DNA of 64,000 nt from Shewanella maritima (GCF_004295345.1 NZ_CP036200.1:1116001-1180000); one strand, 5' to 3'. Counted from the first letter of the stretch, positions 16,859-26,405 are shown. Program-made: numbers and translations. Notes: a model not told the origin generated them from the letters alone.

Positions 16859-18223
16859 CTAGTAACCCGTGCTAGCGATTGGGTCCCAGTGTTTTTCGAT
16901 CTCTTGCTTGATAAAGGCGTCTTTAGCTTTTTGTGCATCCGACTCAACAAAGCCGATGGCCTTGTGGGCCGCCTCTTTGGTGCTGATATCTGGATACTGC
17001 GGCTCGCTGGCACCAATATGTCCAGCGACAAATTTAAGCACGTTACGGGCATCGGTTACCTGCTCAATCGCTTTATCTAGTAAAGCGTGACCTTCTTGTG
17101 GGTTATGAGCATATAGACCATGTGATGCCATGGCAAAATCCCAGCGCCATTGGGCATGGCGAATTCCCATAATCGCGTCATTCATCATTGGCCAAGTAGC
17201 ACCAGCATCCCAGGCTGCTTTTGCTTCATAGTGAGCTTTTACAAGTAAATCCTCTACCTTGCGAGCTTTAGCATCAATGTCCTTTTTGTGCTTATCAAGG
17301 GTTGAGGTAAGCTCAGCTTGGCTCTCATGGCAGCCTGCACAAGCAGTGTCGAAATGCTGTAGAGAATTGCCCACTTGATGGTCAGTGTACTCATTACCTT
17401 TAGCATCAGTTGCAGCTGGCATGTGGCAAGTCACGCAGGTGACGTTGACTTCGGCATGTTTGCTGCGACTCCAGTGCTCAAACTCAGGGTGACGTGCTTT
17501 TAAAATTGGCGTTTTCGAAATTGGATGGATCCACTCGTAAAAACGGCGTGTGTCGTAGTATTTCTCGATATCGTCAGCCGTGTTGCCGAAAATCCACGGA
17601 ATATTCACCTTGTTCTTGCGCTCGGGCTGGAAGTAATAAGTCACATGGCACTGACCACAGGTTTGCGCCCCTTGCATCGCGCTAGATTGCTTTTCAAACG
17701 GCAGGTGTACTTTTGCCATGGCGTCTTGTGCATGAGGACGTGGTAAAGCCAGCTTAGCGCTGCCATCGATATGACAATCGCTACAGTAAACCACTGACTT
17801 TATCTCTTGCCCTAAATCGACAAAGTTAGCATCACTAAATCCTTCAACACCCATTTCTTTCATCAGTCTTGGCGCATCAGGCGTTTTACAAGTCCAGCAA
17901 CTTGCCGATAAACCTTTCTCGCCTGCCGGTACGGCCGTGCCAGTACGCAGAGTACGTGACACATCTGCTACCGCAAATTGGTGACCTCTTGGGCTACGGT
18001 ACTCTTTGGCAAACGAGCTACCCGCCCACAAGATAATGCTGGCAGGATAATGCGCCAACATGTCTTCTGACTCAGACTGGGTTTGGGTAGCAGCCCAGGT
18101 TTCAAACTGTTTAGGAAACTTAACCTGATTAGCATCCGTTTCCGGCTGAGCAACTGCAGTGAGGGGCAACAGTAACGCCACACCACACCACTTTAAAAAA
18201 CTAGTACGACTCTCTCTCATCAT
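16859..18223 (-). CDS. nrfA: Ammonia-forming cytochrome c nitrite reductase
   Basis: Periplasmic pentahaem enzyme reducing nitrite to ammonia with six electrons; also reduces NO and hydroxylamine. The catalytic haem motif is CWTCK at 109-113, where lysine replaces histidine as the proximal ligand. Four CxxCH motifs follow: CSDCH 147-151, CGQCH 189-193, CVTCH 263-267 and CAGCH 295-299. A Sec signal (VALLLPLTAVAQ) exports it. 454 residues is normal. AGGA precedes the tandem ATGs at 18223/18220. The gene follows nnrS by 26 bp, so both are probably one transcript. No nrfBCD is near, as in Shewanella, where CymA supplies electrons (family knowledge). Confidence 0.95.
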   Translation of the reverse strand: MMRESRTSFLKWCGVALLLPLTAVAQPETDANQVKFPKQFETWAATQTQSESEDMLAHYPASIILWAGSSFAKEYRSPRGHQFAVADVSRTLRTGTAVPAGEKGLSASCWTCKTPDAPRLMKEMGVEGFSDANFVDLGQEIKSVVYCSDCHIDGSAKLALPRPHAQDAMAKVHLPFEKQSSAMQGAQTCGQCHVTYYFQPERKNKVNIPWIFGNTADDIEKYYDTRRFYEWIHPISKTPILKARHPEFEHWSRSKHAEVNVTCVTCHMPAATDAKGNEYTDHQVGNSLQHFDTACAGCHESQAELTSTLDKHKKDIDAKARKVEDLLVKAHYEAKAAWDAGATWPMMNDAIMGIRHAQWRWDFAMASHGLYAHNPQEGHALLDKAIEQVTDARNVLKFVAGHIGASEPQYPDISTKEAAHKAIGFVESDAQKAKDAFIKQEIEKHWDPIASTGY

Positions 18224-18249
18224 TTTGTCCTACTCATCAATTTAGATTC

Positions 18250-19461
18250 TTACCCTGGGCGACCATCAACTCGTGGTCGAGATAATATCGGAGCATAAAA
18301 CCAAACAAACATACCAAAACCCAAAGACCAACAAGCGCCAGCTAACCATAGCCACATTTGAGTGTGCTCTGGCATCCACAGCGGCATCACCGCTCGCAGC
18401 AAACCAGCAATAGGCAAACACGCAAAGGCCAACACCATATTTGGCCCTTGATAAATATTACGACTGGTATGCCCTAGTGATACCCGCGATATCATCGACA
18501 AGCATAATGACGCTAACCCACCTACGGCAAATAAGTGCAGCAAGGTGCGATAAGCAAACTCATTGTTGACATGCCATGCCATGGCGAGCAAGGTGACTGG
18601 CAGTGCAAGGTATGAAACATGTAATGACCACAACATAGGTTCTTTTAAGGTTTTGTGGCCTTGCCAACGACTAAAGCGCACTAACTGCAATAATCCGGCG
18701 GCGGCAAGAATGACCTGCTCGACACCTTTTGGCAACATATGCGTCAAAGCTTGTACAAATAGCGTGATCATCAGCAAGATTATGCACCAATCTAACCCTA
18801 CAATTGGCTCAGGCTTGTCGGCTTTTATGCGCATCGCGGTAAAAAACGGGATAACCCTGCCGCCCACAATGGTTATCACTACAGCAACCCACCAAATCAT
18901 CGCCTGCCAAATCTGCGTAGAGAGCGAGAAATCACGACTATATAAAGCGTAGTAACTGAGTAAGTTAACGAGCGCGGCAACCGTTAATAGGATAGGAAAA
19001 CCAATATTGCGCCACTGTTTAACCCTGTAAATACAGCGCCACAGCACACCTGCACTAATTAATAAAAATGCACTATCAAATATAGCTGGCAATATTAGGG
19101 GAATATTAAACGGCAACAGCAGCAATAAACGGGCTGCGAGCCAGCAGGCAAAGATAAGTGCTAGCGACTTACCTTTTACTGAGGGTTGATTGGTCCAAGT
19201 TTGCACTGCGGTAAGCAAAAAGCCACACACTATCGCTAGGGTAAAACCAAATAGCATTTCGTGAGGATGCCACCAAAGCGGCAGCACATTTGCCCAAAAC
19301 TCACCGTTAAACAAGCTGTATTTAGGGGTATACCATCCCATCAGCCACAGCGGAATGTACAACATGGCAAGTGCAGCGCCGCCAAGGAAGAATGGCCTAA
19401 AGCCAAGTCTGAAAATTGCGGGAGTGGTTTCTACCTGCTTAGGGTCGTCGATATTGAGCAT
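18250..19461 (-). CDS. nnrS: NnrS family haem-copper membrane protein
   Basis: Polytopic inner-membrane protein of the NnrS family (403 residues, about 12 hydrophobic spans), which binds haem and copper and helps cells withstand nitric oxide. The N-terminal RLGFRPFFLGGAALAM and the WWHPHEMLFGF histidine motif are family signatures, and the later histidines in MLPKG-x-HVSYLALP fit too. Upstream lies a site resembling the NO sensor NsrR's operator. Placement directly before nrfA, which also handles NO, makes a compact nitrosative-stress and nitrite-respiration unit. Confidence 0.9.
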   Translation of the reverse strand: MLNIDDPKQVETTPAIFRLGFRPFFLGGAALAMLYIPLWLMGWYTPKYSLFNGEFWANVLPLWWHPHEMLFGFTLAIVCGFLLTAVQTWTNQPSVKGKSLALIFACWLAARLLLLLPFNIPLILPAIFDSAFLLISAGVLWRCIYRVKQWRNIGFPILLTVAALVNLLSYYALYSRDFSLSTQIWQAMIWWVAVVITIVGGRVIPFFTAMRIKADKPEPIVGLDWCIILLMITLFVQALTHMLPKGVEQVILAAAGLLQLVRFSRWQGHKTLKEPMLWSLHVSYLALPVTLLAMAWHVNNEFAYRTLLHLFAVGGLASLCLSMISRVSLGHTSRNIYQGPNMVLAFACLPIAGLLRAVMPLWMPEHTQMWLWLAGACWSLGFGMFVWFYAPILSRPRVDGRPG

Positions 19462-19513
19462 AGGTAAACTCTTTCACAGCTATAAGAAATTGACCCCGCT
19501 ACTATAACACCTA

Positions 19514-19536
19514 AACATGCATTTAATATATATGTT
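19514..19536 (-). promoter_or_regulatory. NsrR-like operator upstream of nnrS-nrfA
   Basis: Two 11-bp half-sites, AACATGCATTT and ATATATATGTT, are separated by one base, the 11-1-11 layout of the NsrR site. Eight of eleven positions are symmetric. It ends about 53 bases before the nnrS ATG. A weaker CRP-like element (TGCGA-6 nt-TCAAT) follows at 19546-19561. Inferred from consensus only. Confidence 0.5.
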
Positions 19537-19750
19537 TAATATTTTTGCGACTGAGGTCAATATTCAGCATAAGCTAAAAAGCGCTAAGTGGTTAATGTGG
19601 CGAGCATAAATGTACCGAGAACCCAAAATGCATTGTGAACTTAAAATGCATGGAGAAAATATGAAGTAAGCCTCAAAGTCTCAGCTTAGACTATTCGTCA
19701 GATGAGTTAGCCGAAAATTGGATTAACTAGAAAAATGAGTTAACCCAAAC

Positions 19751-21397
19751 CTAAGACTTCTTCAATGCGGCTAGCACTTCAATCGCGCGGGTACGAGCAA
19801 AGCTATGCTCTACAATCGGCGATGGATAACAGACGGCCTGCGCTTGTTCACCACTAGCATTAACGCCACTAGTGTCACTCATATTAGCACTAGCACTAAC
19901 ATTAACATCGGCGAACATATCTATCACTCTTGGTTCATTGTACTTAGCCTGACTCTCACTTTTGGAGTGCGTATTACCGAGATAGCCCCCACCGCTTGGA
20001 GGTTTGTGCAAAAGCTTAGGAGCGACGTTATTTAGCTCAGGCACGAAGCGTTTGATAAATATAGCTTGCGGGTCAAACTTCTCACTTTGCAAATACGGGT
20101 TGAATACTCGAAAATACGGCTGAGCATCACAACCAGTGCCTGCCGACCATTGCCAGCCACCATTATTGGCAGCAAGGTCGCCATCAATCAGCTTTTGTCT
20201 GAAATATCTCTCGCCCCAACGCCAATCCACCAGCAAGTGTTTGGTTAAAAAGCTAGCAACAATCATCCGCAATCGGTTATGCATCCAACCAGTTTGATTG
20301 AGTTGTCGCATGGCGGCATCTACTATCGGGTAACCTGTGCGCCCCTCACACCAAGCTGCAAATTCATCCGCGTCATTGCGCCATTGAATTCCATCACCAA
20401 GCACATTGAAATTAGCGTTTTTACTTAAGCGTGGAAACGCCGCAAGTAAGTGGCGGTAAAACTCTCGCCAAATAAGCTCGTTAATCCATGTTTTACACAC
20501 ACTGGTTTCATTGACTAAAGCATCAGGATAATAGAACAATACAGCGGCAATACACTGGCGAGGACTCAATACCCCCAAAGCCAAATAGGGCGATAAACTA
20601 CTGGTACCATCAATGGCAGGGATATCTCGCTTAGCTGAATACTGACTAATATGTCCTTCAATGAACTGATTTAAGCGCTCACTCGCAGCCTCCTCGCCTG
20701 CACTCCACTGTTCACTTGACACGCGCTCGATATAACTATCACCAAGCTCAAACCTAACAGGCTCATATGCAACTTGGCTCCCCTGCTCACATCCATGCAT
20801 AACTTCGGGCACAGGCAGAGGAGCAAAAGACTCAGACATAGCTTTGGCTCGCCACTGCTTACTAAACGGCGTAAACACCTTATACATGTCGCCGCTTAGG
20901 TTGGTGACACTACCAGGTGTAATGGCGCAGTGCTGCTCAAATAGATTGAAGCTAACGCTTTTACTTTCAAGCAGAGCATGCAGCCGAGAATCACGCTGGC
21001 GCTCGTTGTGTTCCAGTTCGCTTGATGCGTAAATAGCCTTAATATCATGCTGCGCAATATAAGCTAATAACAGCTCATCAACGCCATCAAAATCATCACA
21101 GGTGAGCACATCTAGCTCAATGCCCAGCTTGGCAAGGTTCTCGCCCAGCAAATTGACATGACGCTCAATAAAGTCGATTTGCATAGCGCCAACATCATGG
21201 GCAAGCCACTGTTTAGGCGTAACAATATAGGCCGCACGCAGTTGGGCTGTTGAGGCCGCATTTGCTTCAGTGACAGTGGCTGTTTTTGCTTCTACGACAG
21301 TAGCAGTGTTGCGCGAGCGAATGTCGCTGCAGGCTTGATAAAAAGCCTTATTGTCCGCCAGGCGTAGATCCTGACGGAACCAGATCAATGAGTTCAT
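19751..21397 (-). CDS. phrB: Class I CPD deoxyribodipyrimidine photolyase
   Basis: Light-driven repair of cyclobutane pyrimidine dimers using FADH and an antenna cofactor. The antenna domain begins SLIWFRQDLRLADN; the FAD-binding region has WINELIWREFYRHLL, WCEGRTGYPIVDAAMRQL, WMHNRLRMIVASFL and NNGGWQWSAGTGCDAQPYFRVFNP-type motifs. The 548 residues exceed the usual 470, because of two low-complexity inserts: residues 27-52 (a duplicated TATVVEAK/TATVTEAN unit) and a Ser/Ala-rich stretch near the C-terminus. The DUF523/DUF1722 gene lies 53 bp upstream on the same strand. Confidence 0.92.
   Translation of the reverse strand: MNSLIWFRQDLRLADNKAFYQACSDIRSRNTATVVEAKTATVTEANAASTAQLRAAYIVTPKQWLAHDVGAMQIDFIERHVNLLGENLAKLGIELDVLTCDDFDGVDELLLAYIAQHDIKAIYASSELEHNERQRDSRLHALLESKSVSFNLFEQHCAITPGSVTNLSGDMYKVFTPFSKQWRAKAMSESFAPLPVPEVMHGCEQGSQVAYEPVRFELGDSYIERVSSEQWSAGEEAASERLNQFIEGHISQYSAKRDIPAIDGTSSLSPYLALGVLSPRQCIAAVLFYYPDALVNETSVCKTWINELIWREFYRHLLAAFPRLSKNANFNVLGDGIQWRNDADEFAAWCEGRTGYPIVDAAMRQLNQTGWMHNRLRMIVASFLTKHLLVDWRWGERYFRQKLIDGDLAANNGGWQWSAGTGCDAQPYFRVFNPYLQSEKFDPQAIFIKRFVPELNNVAPKLLHKPPSGGGYLGNTHSKSESQAKYNEPRVIDMFADVNVSASANMSDTSGVNASGEQAQAVCYPSPIVEHSFARTRAIEVLAALKKS
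21260..21307. repeat. Two 24-bp tandem units within phrB
   Basis: Units 21260-21283 and 21284-21307 encode TATVTEAN and TATVVEAK. They form an in-frame insertion after the first helix of the antenna domain. Confidence 0.85.
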
Positions 21398-21450
21398 AGT
21401 TAGCTAATAAAAGTTGGTGACATTACAGTTATTGAACACTGTGGTTAACG

Positions 21451-22413
21451 TTAGTAGGCGTAACGTAAACGCATCTCTTCAGGGTGTGGGTTTAAATACA
21501 CCTGATCTTCAATGTAAGGCGTTGGAAACTGAGCCAAATAATGGTTAATCAGTGTAATTGGCACCAGCAGGGGCACAAGTCCTTCGCGATACTTCATAAT
21601 GCTTTGGGTCAGCTCTTGCTTTTGAACTGGAGAAAGCTGCTTTTTAAAGTAGCCTTGAATGTGTTGCAACGTGCTAGTGTGATTTTTTCTAGTAGCGCGA
21701 ATTTTTAGCGCGGTCATAAAGCCATCAAAATAAGCATCAGCCGTAGCATCAAGGTCTTGAATATCTGCAAGCAGAGGCCCTAACTCACGATACCAAACCG
21801 GGCTATGCGCCATCAGCAAATACTTATAGCGAGAGTGAAACTTAATTAGCTTGTGCTTGGTTAAACCTGAGCGGCGCATTTGCTGCCAATCATTGTGTGC
21901 ATAAACGCGGGTGAAAAAGTTCTCTCTCAGTACCAGATCATGCAAACGCCCTGATTCTTCAACAGGCAGGTGCGGATAGGTAGCCATTAACTTTTTAGTG
22001 AATACACCAACACCATCTTTGCTGCCGTTGTTGGTATCGATTTTATATTCGGTTACGCGCTCCATCCCACAAGTGGGCGATTTGGCACAAACGATATAGC
22101 CATCAAGGTGCGCAAGACTGGGAATTTTTTTATCGCTAAAAGCTTCAAGCTGCTCGGTAACGTCCAAGCTACCGTCTGCGCTGCGCACATATAGTTTGTC
22201 GCCATCTCGCACTTGACGAATACTTTTGCGGGGCGCGCCCATACCGATCGCCATTTCAGGGCATACTGGCACGTAATCAAAAAATGGAGCGATTTCTTTC
22301 TTGCAGTATAGCGACTGCTTATGCCCGCCATCAAAGCGAACCTTTTCGCCCAGCAAGCAGCTACTAATACCAATATTAATCTTGTGTACACCTTGCTCAG
22401 AAACTTGTTCCAT
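21451..22413 (-). CDS. DUF523-DUF1722 fusion (TudS-like plus YbgA-like)
   Basis: 320 residues. The N-terminal DUF523 half (1-160) holds three conserved cysteines, SSCL (Cys19), PVCPE (Cys51) and SPTCG (Cys115), as in thiouracil desulfurase TudS, where three cysteines hold a [4Fe-4S] cluster. The C-terminal half (from NFFTRVYAHNDW) is DUF1722, the E. coli YbgA domain. E. coli ybgA also adjoins phr. The ATG at 22413 is chosen for the GAGGTG upstream. The likely role is in sulfur or thionucleotide handling; substrate and link to photolyase are unproven. Confidence 0.85.
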   Translation of the reverse strand: MEQVSEQGVHKINIGISSCLLGEKVRFDGGHKQSLYCKKEIAPFFDYVPVCPEMAIGMGAPRKSIRQVRDGDKLYVRSADGSLDVTEQLEAFSDKKIPSLAHLDGYIVCAKSPTCGMERVTEYKIDTNNGSKDGVGVFTKKLMATYPHLPVEESGRLHDLVLRENFFTRVYAHNDWQQMRRSGLTKHKLIKFHSRYKYLLMAHSPVWYRELGPLLADIQDLDATADAYFDGFMTALKIRATRKNHTSTLQHIQGYFKKQLSPVQKQELTQSIMKYREGLVPLLVPITLINHYLAQFPTPYIEDQVYLNPHPEEMRLRYAY

Positions 22414-22579
22414 AATCACCTCACCTGACCAATCTACGTTGGGTTCCTTGGCTTGCTAAAAACTGAAGCTCACCTTCATGACAAGCGTTAAAATCGTTTT
22501 TAAAGTATACGCTTAACAGACAAAAAAGGTTTAATTTCAAGGATAAAACTAAAAAATAATTACAGTAAAATTGGCATAA

Positions 22580-22607
22580 AAAAAGCAGAGTCTAGACTCT
22601 GCTTTTT
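22580..22607. terminator. Intrinsic terminator after the DUF368 gene
   Basis: AAAAAGCAGAGTC (22580-22592) pairs with its complement at 22595-22607. The stem separates the DUF368 gene from the DUF523 gene. Confidence 0.85.
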
Positions 22608-22627
22608 GGCTTTGTAACATTTAGATT

Positions 22628-23557
22628 CTATGCGGCATGCTTTTTAGATACCTTGGCAAAAATTTCCAGCCCCCATACAAGGCCGATTCCCACCAAGCAG
22701 CACACAATCGCGATACCAATTTGTGCCGACTCACCACTGACCACCTCAAACTGCATTGGTGATAGGTTAGCTTCGGTTAGCGGCACCTGCTCACCTTTTG
22801 AATTGGTGCGCCAGGTTAGCACTTCTTTCCATGGCCAAATTTTGCCGAGAGTGCCAAGCATTAAACCGGTCAAGAACATTAAGGTTTCATCATGGAATTT
22901 GCGCAGCAATGCTGATAGCACATGACTAAAGCTAAGCAGACCAATACCACAACCCGCAGCAAAACAGCCAAGAGATACCACATCAAAGCCTTTAGCTGCC
23001 GCAAGTACTGCAGGATACAAACCAAGCAGTAGCAAAATAAAGCTGCCAGAAATACCCGGCAGGATCATCGCACAAATGGCAATTGCACCACCAATGAAGA
23101 AGGTTAAATAGTTAGCTTCCAACTCGATAGGATTCAGCACCGTGATAAACCAAGCAAATGCCACACCGGCAATAAACAAGGCGATACGCGCAGCGTTAAA
23201 GCCTTTTACCTGTTTGACCATATGGATAACCGAAAACAGAATTAAGCCGAAAAAGAATGACCACACCGGGATGGGTTGGTTCGCCAGCAGCCAGGAAATA
23301 ATCTTCGCCAAGGTGAAAATACTGGTGAGAATACCGCCAAACACGCAAACCAAAAACGGGCCATTAATATGTAAAAATGCCGCTTTAATACCTTGCTGCT
23401 TAATAATGCCGAATAATGACGGGTTAATTTTGCGAATTGCGTCTAACAAAGGGTCAAGAATCCCTGTAATAAAAGCGATAGTACCACCCGAAACCCCTGG
23501 TACTACGTCGGCGGCGCCCATTGCCATGCCTTTTAGATAGTTAAGCAAGTAATTCAA
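22628..23557 (-). CDS. DUF368 polyprenyl-phosphate translocase family protein
   Basis: 309-residue inner-membrane protein of the DUF368 family. The N-terminal GAADVVPGVSGGTIAFITGI and the internal ILPGISGSFILLLLGLY are the two inverted-repeat signature loops. Members were recently shown to return undecaprenyl phosphate across the membrane for cell-envelope synthesis (PopT; family knowledge). About 8 to 10 hydrophobic spans are visible. It ends just before a terminator, so it is a single-gene unit. Confidence 0.85.
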   Translation of the reverse strand: MNYLLNYLKGMAMGAADVVPGVSGGTIAFITGILDPLLDAIRKINPSLFGIIKQQGIKAAFLHINGPFLVCVFGGILTSIFTLAKIISWLLANQPIPVWSFFFGLILFSVIHMVKQVKGFNAARIALFIAGVAFAWFITVLNPIELEANYLTFFIGGAIAICAMILPGISGSFILLLLGLYPAVLAAAKGFDVVSLGCFAAGCGIGLLSFSHVLSALLRKFHDETLMFLTGLMLGTLGKIWPWKEVLTWRTNSKGEQVPLTEANLSPMQFEVVSGESAQIGIAIVCCLVGIGLVWGLEIFAKVSKKHAA

Positions 23558-23778
23558 AACAAACCCTTATTTATATAGATAATGATGGATTATAACCAGC
23601 TTCTATAGCCGTATTAACCCCATGATACTGCAATCTTTGAATAATTATCGTTTCAAAAGTGTTAATAACAGTGTTAACCTCATCCGACCAGATGAAGAAA
23701 GATAATATAGAAACCCACTCTACAGACACAGAAACTCGGCGCGAGTTCCGCTCTATCCGGTTTAAGGACAATACCGCT

Positions 23779-24252
23779 ATGACAACAAAAACCAATAAAG
23801 TGATGGCACTTTACAAAAAAGTGACCAGTTATCCTTTCGGCAATCATATCTTCTCAAAAATGGTGTCACGCATGGCGCCTTACTTTGGCACGGTTAAACC
23901 TTATGTTCAGTCACTCACAGCTAACCGCTGTGAAGTGTTGATTAAAAAACGTAAAGGTGTGCAAAATCACATAGGCACAGTACATGTAATTGCGATTTGT
24001 AATGGTTTAGAAATGGCAATGGGCACCATGGCTGAGGCGTCTATTCCTAAGCACCTGCGCTGGATACCAAAAGGCATGAATGTAGAATATACAGCTAAAG
24101 CGGGTAGCGATATTTTGTGTGTAGCGCAGGTTCACCCAGACCAATGGCAAGTGGGCGACCTGTATGTTGACGTAAAAGCTTATGACACTGATGGTGTGGT
24201 AGTCGTTGATGGCAAAATTAAGCTGTGGATCACCGAAAAGCCGGTTAAGTAA
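23779..24252 (+). CDS. DUF4442 hotdog-fold protein
   Basis: 157 residues of the DUF4442 family, a hotdog-fold group related to thioesterases and often annotated as possible acyl-CoA thioesterase. Key segments are KPYVQSLTANRCEVLIKKRKGVQNHIGTVHVIAICNGLE and the strand VEYTAKAGSDILCVAQV. The ATG at 23779 has AAGGA at 23764-23768. A longer frame from 23659 has no such site and no family support. It is followed by a terminator, so it is a single-gene unit divergent from DUF368. Confidence 0.8.
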   Translation: MTTKTNKVMALYKKVTSYPFGNHIFSKMVSRMAPYFGTVKPYVQSLTANRCEVLIKKRKGVQNHIGTVHVIAICNGLEMAMGTMAEASIPKHLRWIPKGMNVEYTAKAGSDILCVAQVHPDQWQVGDLYVDVKAYDTDGVVVVDGKIKLWITEKPVK

Positions 24253-24299
24253 ATCAATACACAAACCAATCGTCAGCTATCACTGATGATTAAACAGTT

Positions 24300-24330
24300 A
24301 AGGCAACCGTTTGAGTTGCCTTATTTTTTT
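24300..24330 (+). terminator. Intrinsic terminator
   Basis: AAGGCAAC (24300-24307) pairs with GTTGCCTT (24315-24322), followed by a T-tract. Confidence 0.85.
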
Positions 24331-24406
24331 GTTATAGACTCGGGCGTTAAGCCGCTTTAAACTCGAACAACTAGCAACAGCCAAATTTTGTCGAATGGAA
24401 CTCGTC

Positions 24407-25666
24407 ATGACCACTAACCACACAACTCCCTTACCTCAAACGCTGCCTAGCCAAAACACCACAATTGGCACTGAAGCCGATCTGCAAGCAAGCATACAAA
24501 CCAAGCCAAAAGCTGACTCAAGCTATGAAACTAGTGCAGCAACAACTCGCACACGGTTCGCTAACCTTGATGCAATTCGCGGCCTAGCTCTACTTGGCAT
24601 CTTCTTTCTCAATATCCTGATGATGAGTAACTCACTGATGGGTTACGCGCCCCACTCGCCCGAAATTGCCAGTGACATAGCTGTCGGTGTGTTTACCAGC
24701 ATCTTTTTAGAAGGGCGCTTTATCAGTTTGTTTTCTATGTTGTTTGGGGTGGCTCTGCTACTACAAGTGCAGAAAGTCACGCAACACAATGAGCTAACTC
24801 CACTAGCAGCGACGCCAATAAAACAGCGCCTTAAATGGTTAATTTTATTTGGCTTTGCACATGGCTGCTTATTGTTTCCGGGCGATATTTTACTGACTTA
24901 TGGTGTATGCGGCTTATTGATTTATCGCTACACCCAGTTGAGTGTCGATGAGTTATACACCAAGGCGAAAAAGTTTATCGCCATTGGTTTTGTCGTCTTT
25001 TTGCTCATGACACTTATCCCACTTGATGAAGAATGGCATCGTGGTAGTGAGCTGTTTAATCAAGAGCTTGCAATTTGGACCGGCAGTTACGTCTACCAGC
25101 TAATACATCAGGTTGGGCTGACATTTTTGATGATTTTCATGCTGCCGATATCAACCTTGTGGTTCTGCTCTGGGCTAATGGTGCTTGGCATGGCGCTGTG
25201 GAAACAAGGCTATTTTGAGCAAGGCTTTAGCCAAACGCAGCTATTAAAATTCGCTGCTGCAAGCTTGCTGTTAAGCGCTTTAGACTGTGGATTACGCTAT
25301 AGCGGCAATGCGACGCTTTCCCAAGCGTCTGCCGCTATTATGACGATCAGTGCGATACCAATGGCGGCTATTTACCTGCATATTATTGTTAAACTGTGCC
25401 AAAACAACCCATTAAAACTGCAGTGGCTGCAAAATGTCGGCAAGTTGTCGCTAAGCCTGTACATACTGCAATCAATTATTGGTGTGAGTTTACTTAGGTT
25501 TATCTTCCCCGAGTGGCAAAGCGAGTTTAACCTTATCGATTATTTGCTATTGGCGCTGGGCGTTGCGGCGGCACAACTAGTGATCGCCAATGTGTACGTT
25601 AGAGTATTTAAGCAAGGGCCATTAGAAAAGCTATTACGTTTGCTTGCCAAACCAAAACTGCAATAG
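24407..25666 (+). CDS. DUF418 (YeiB-like) inner membrane protein
   Basis: 419 residues. A hydrophilic Thr/Gln-rich N-terminus (about 45 residues) precedes RFANLDAIRGLALLGIFFLNI, the signature of DUF418/YeiB proteins and related acyltransferase-3-like families. FISLFSMLFGVALLLQ, FGFAHGCLLFPGDILLTYGVCG and a C-terminal YILQSIIGVSLL are in place, with about nine hydrophobic spans. Function of the family is not established; an acyl-transfer role is suspected. The ATG at 24407 has GGA 7 bases upstream; an ATG at 24395 is possible. Confidence 0.8.
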   Translation: MTTNHTTPLPQTLPSQNTTIGTEADLQASIQTKPKADSSYETSAATTRTRFANLDAIRGLALLGIFFLNILMMSNSLMGYAPHSPEIASDIAVGVFTSIFLEGRFISLFSMLFGVALLLQVQKVTQHNELTPLAATPIKQRLKWLILFGFAHGCLLFPGDILLTYGVCGLLIYRYTQLSVDELYTKAKKFIAIGFVVFLLMTLIPLDEEWHRGSELFNQELAIWTGSYVYQLIHQVGLTFLMIFMLPISTLWFCSGLMVLGMALWKQGYFEQGFSQTQLLKFAAASLLLSALDCGLRYSGNATLSQASAAIMTISAIPMAAIYLHIIVKLCQNNPLKLQWLQNVGKLSLSLYILQSIIGVSLLRFIFPEWQSEFNLIDYLLLALGVAAAQLVIANVYVRVFKQGPLEKLLRLLAKPKLQ

Positions 25667-25700
25667 CATTAAAAATAAACTGAATGTAAAGGAGTCGTCA

Positions 25701-26402
25701 GTGAAACCTCTCAAGACTATAAGCAACAATTTATATCAAGTTATAGAATCTATCCGCTCAACGCTGATAGCCAGCGTTAAGCTAGTAACCTCACGCGCGA
25801 GTGCAGTGTTATCGACTAGCTTAGTTATTGCTTTGCTTAGTGGTTGCGTCAGCTGGGTGACTCCCAAGGTTGAATCAGAGCTTGTTGAACTTGAGCAAGG
25901 CGAATATCAGCTTGATAAAAACCACGCCGCGCTCTTATTTAAAATCGGCCACCTTGGGCTGTCGACCTATGTTGGGCGCTTTAATGACTTTGATGCCAGC
26001 CTAAGTTTTGATCCAAATAATATGACCCAGGCCAAAATGCAGGCAAGCGTGACGATAAAATCGTTAGACATTAATAACGCTGAGCTATCCGAAACCTTAA
26101 TGGGCGACAGTTGGTTTGATGAGCAGCGTTATCCGCAAGCTGTCTTTACCTCTACATCTGTAACCCCAATTAGTGACAACCAATTTAACTTTAATGGCGA
26201 GCTCACCTTGCACGGCGTAACTAAGCCAGTGAGCTTTGCAGCAACCTTTCATGGCGGCGCAGATAATTGGATGACAGGCAAGTACACCTTAGGCTTTAGC
26301 GCGAGCGGCACCATTAAACGCTCTGATTTTGATATGGGCAGCTATGTACCGCTTATTGGCGATGAAGTGACGTTGGAGATTTATGCCGAGTTCGTCAAAT
26401 AA
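25701..26402 (+). CDS. YceI family lipoprotein
   Basis: 233 residues from a GTG with AAGGAG 7 bases upstream (25688-25693). An N-terminal helix is followed by a lipobox LLSGC (cysteine at 49), giving a lipoprotein with an unusually long pre-lipobox segment. The YceI lipocalin-like barrel follows: YQLDKNHAALLFKIGHLGLSTYVGRFNDFDA near the start and LTLHGVTKPVSF mid-domain. YceI proteins bind isoprenoid or fatty amphiphiles in the periplasm. Directly after the DUF418 gene (34 bp), a likely operon. Confidence 0.85.
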   Translation: MKPLKTISNNLYQVIESIRSTLIASVKLVTSRASAVLSTSLVIALLSGCVSWVTPKVESELVELEQGEYQLDKNHAALLFKIGHLGLSTYVGRFNDFDASLSFDPNNMTQAKMQASVTIKSLDINNAELSETLMGDSWFDEQRYPQAVFTSTSVTPISDNQFNFNGELTLHGVTKPVSFAATFHGGADNWMTGKYTLGFSASGTIKRSDFDMGSYVPLIGDEVTLEIYAEFVK

Positions 26403-26405
26403 AGT

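Noticed and set aside
19546..19561. FNR site upstream of nnrS
   Set aside because: TTGCG and GTCAA are 6 bases apart, not the 4 required for FNR; only a weak CRP-like match remains.
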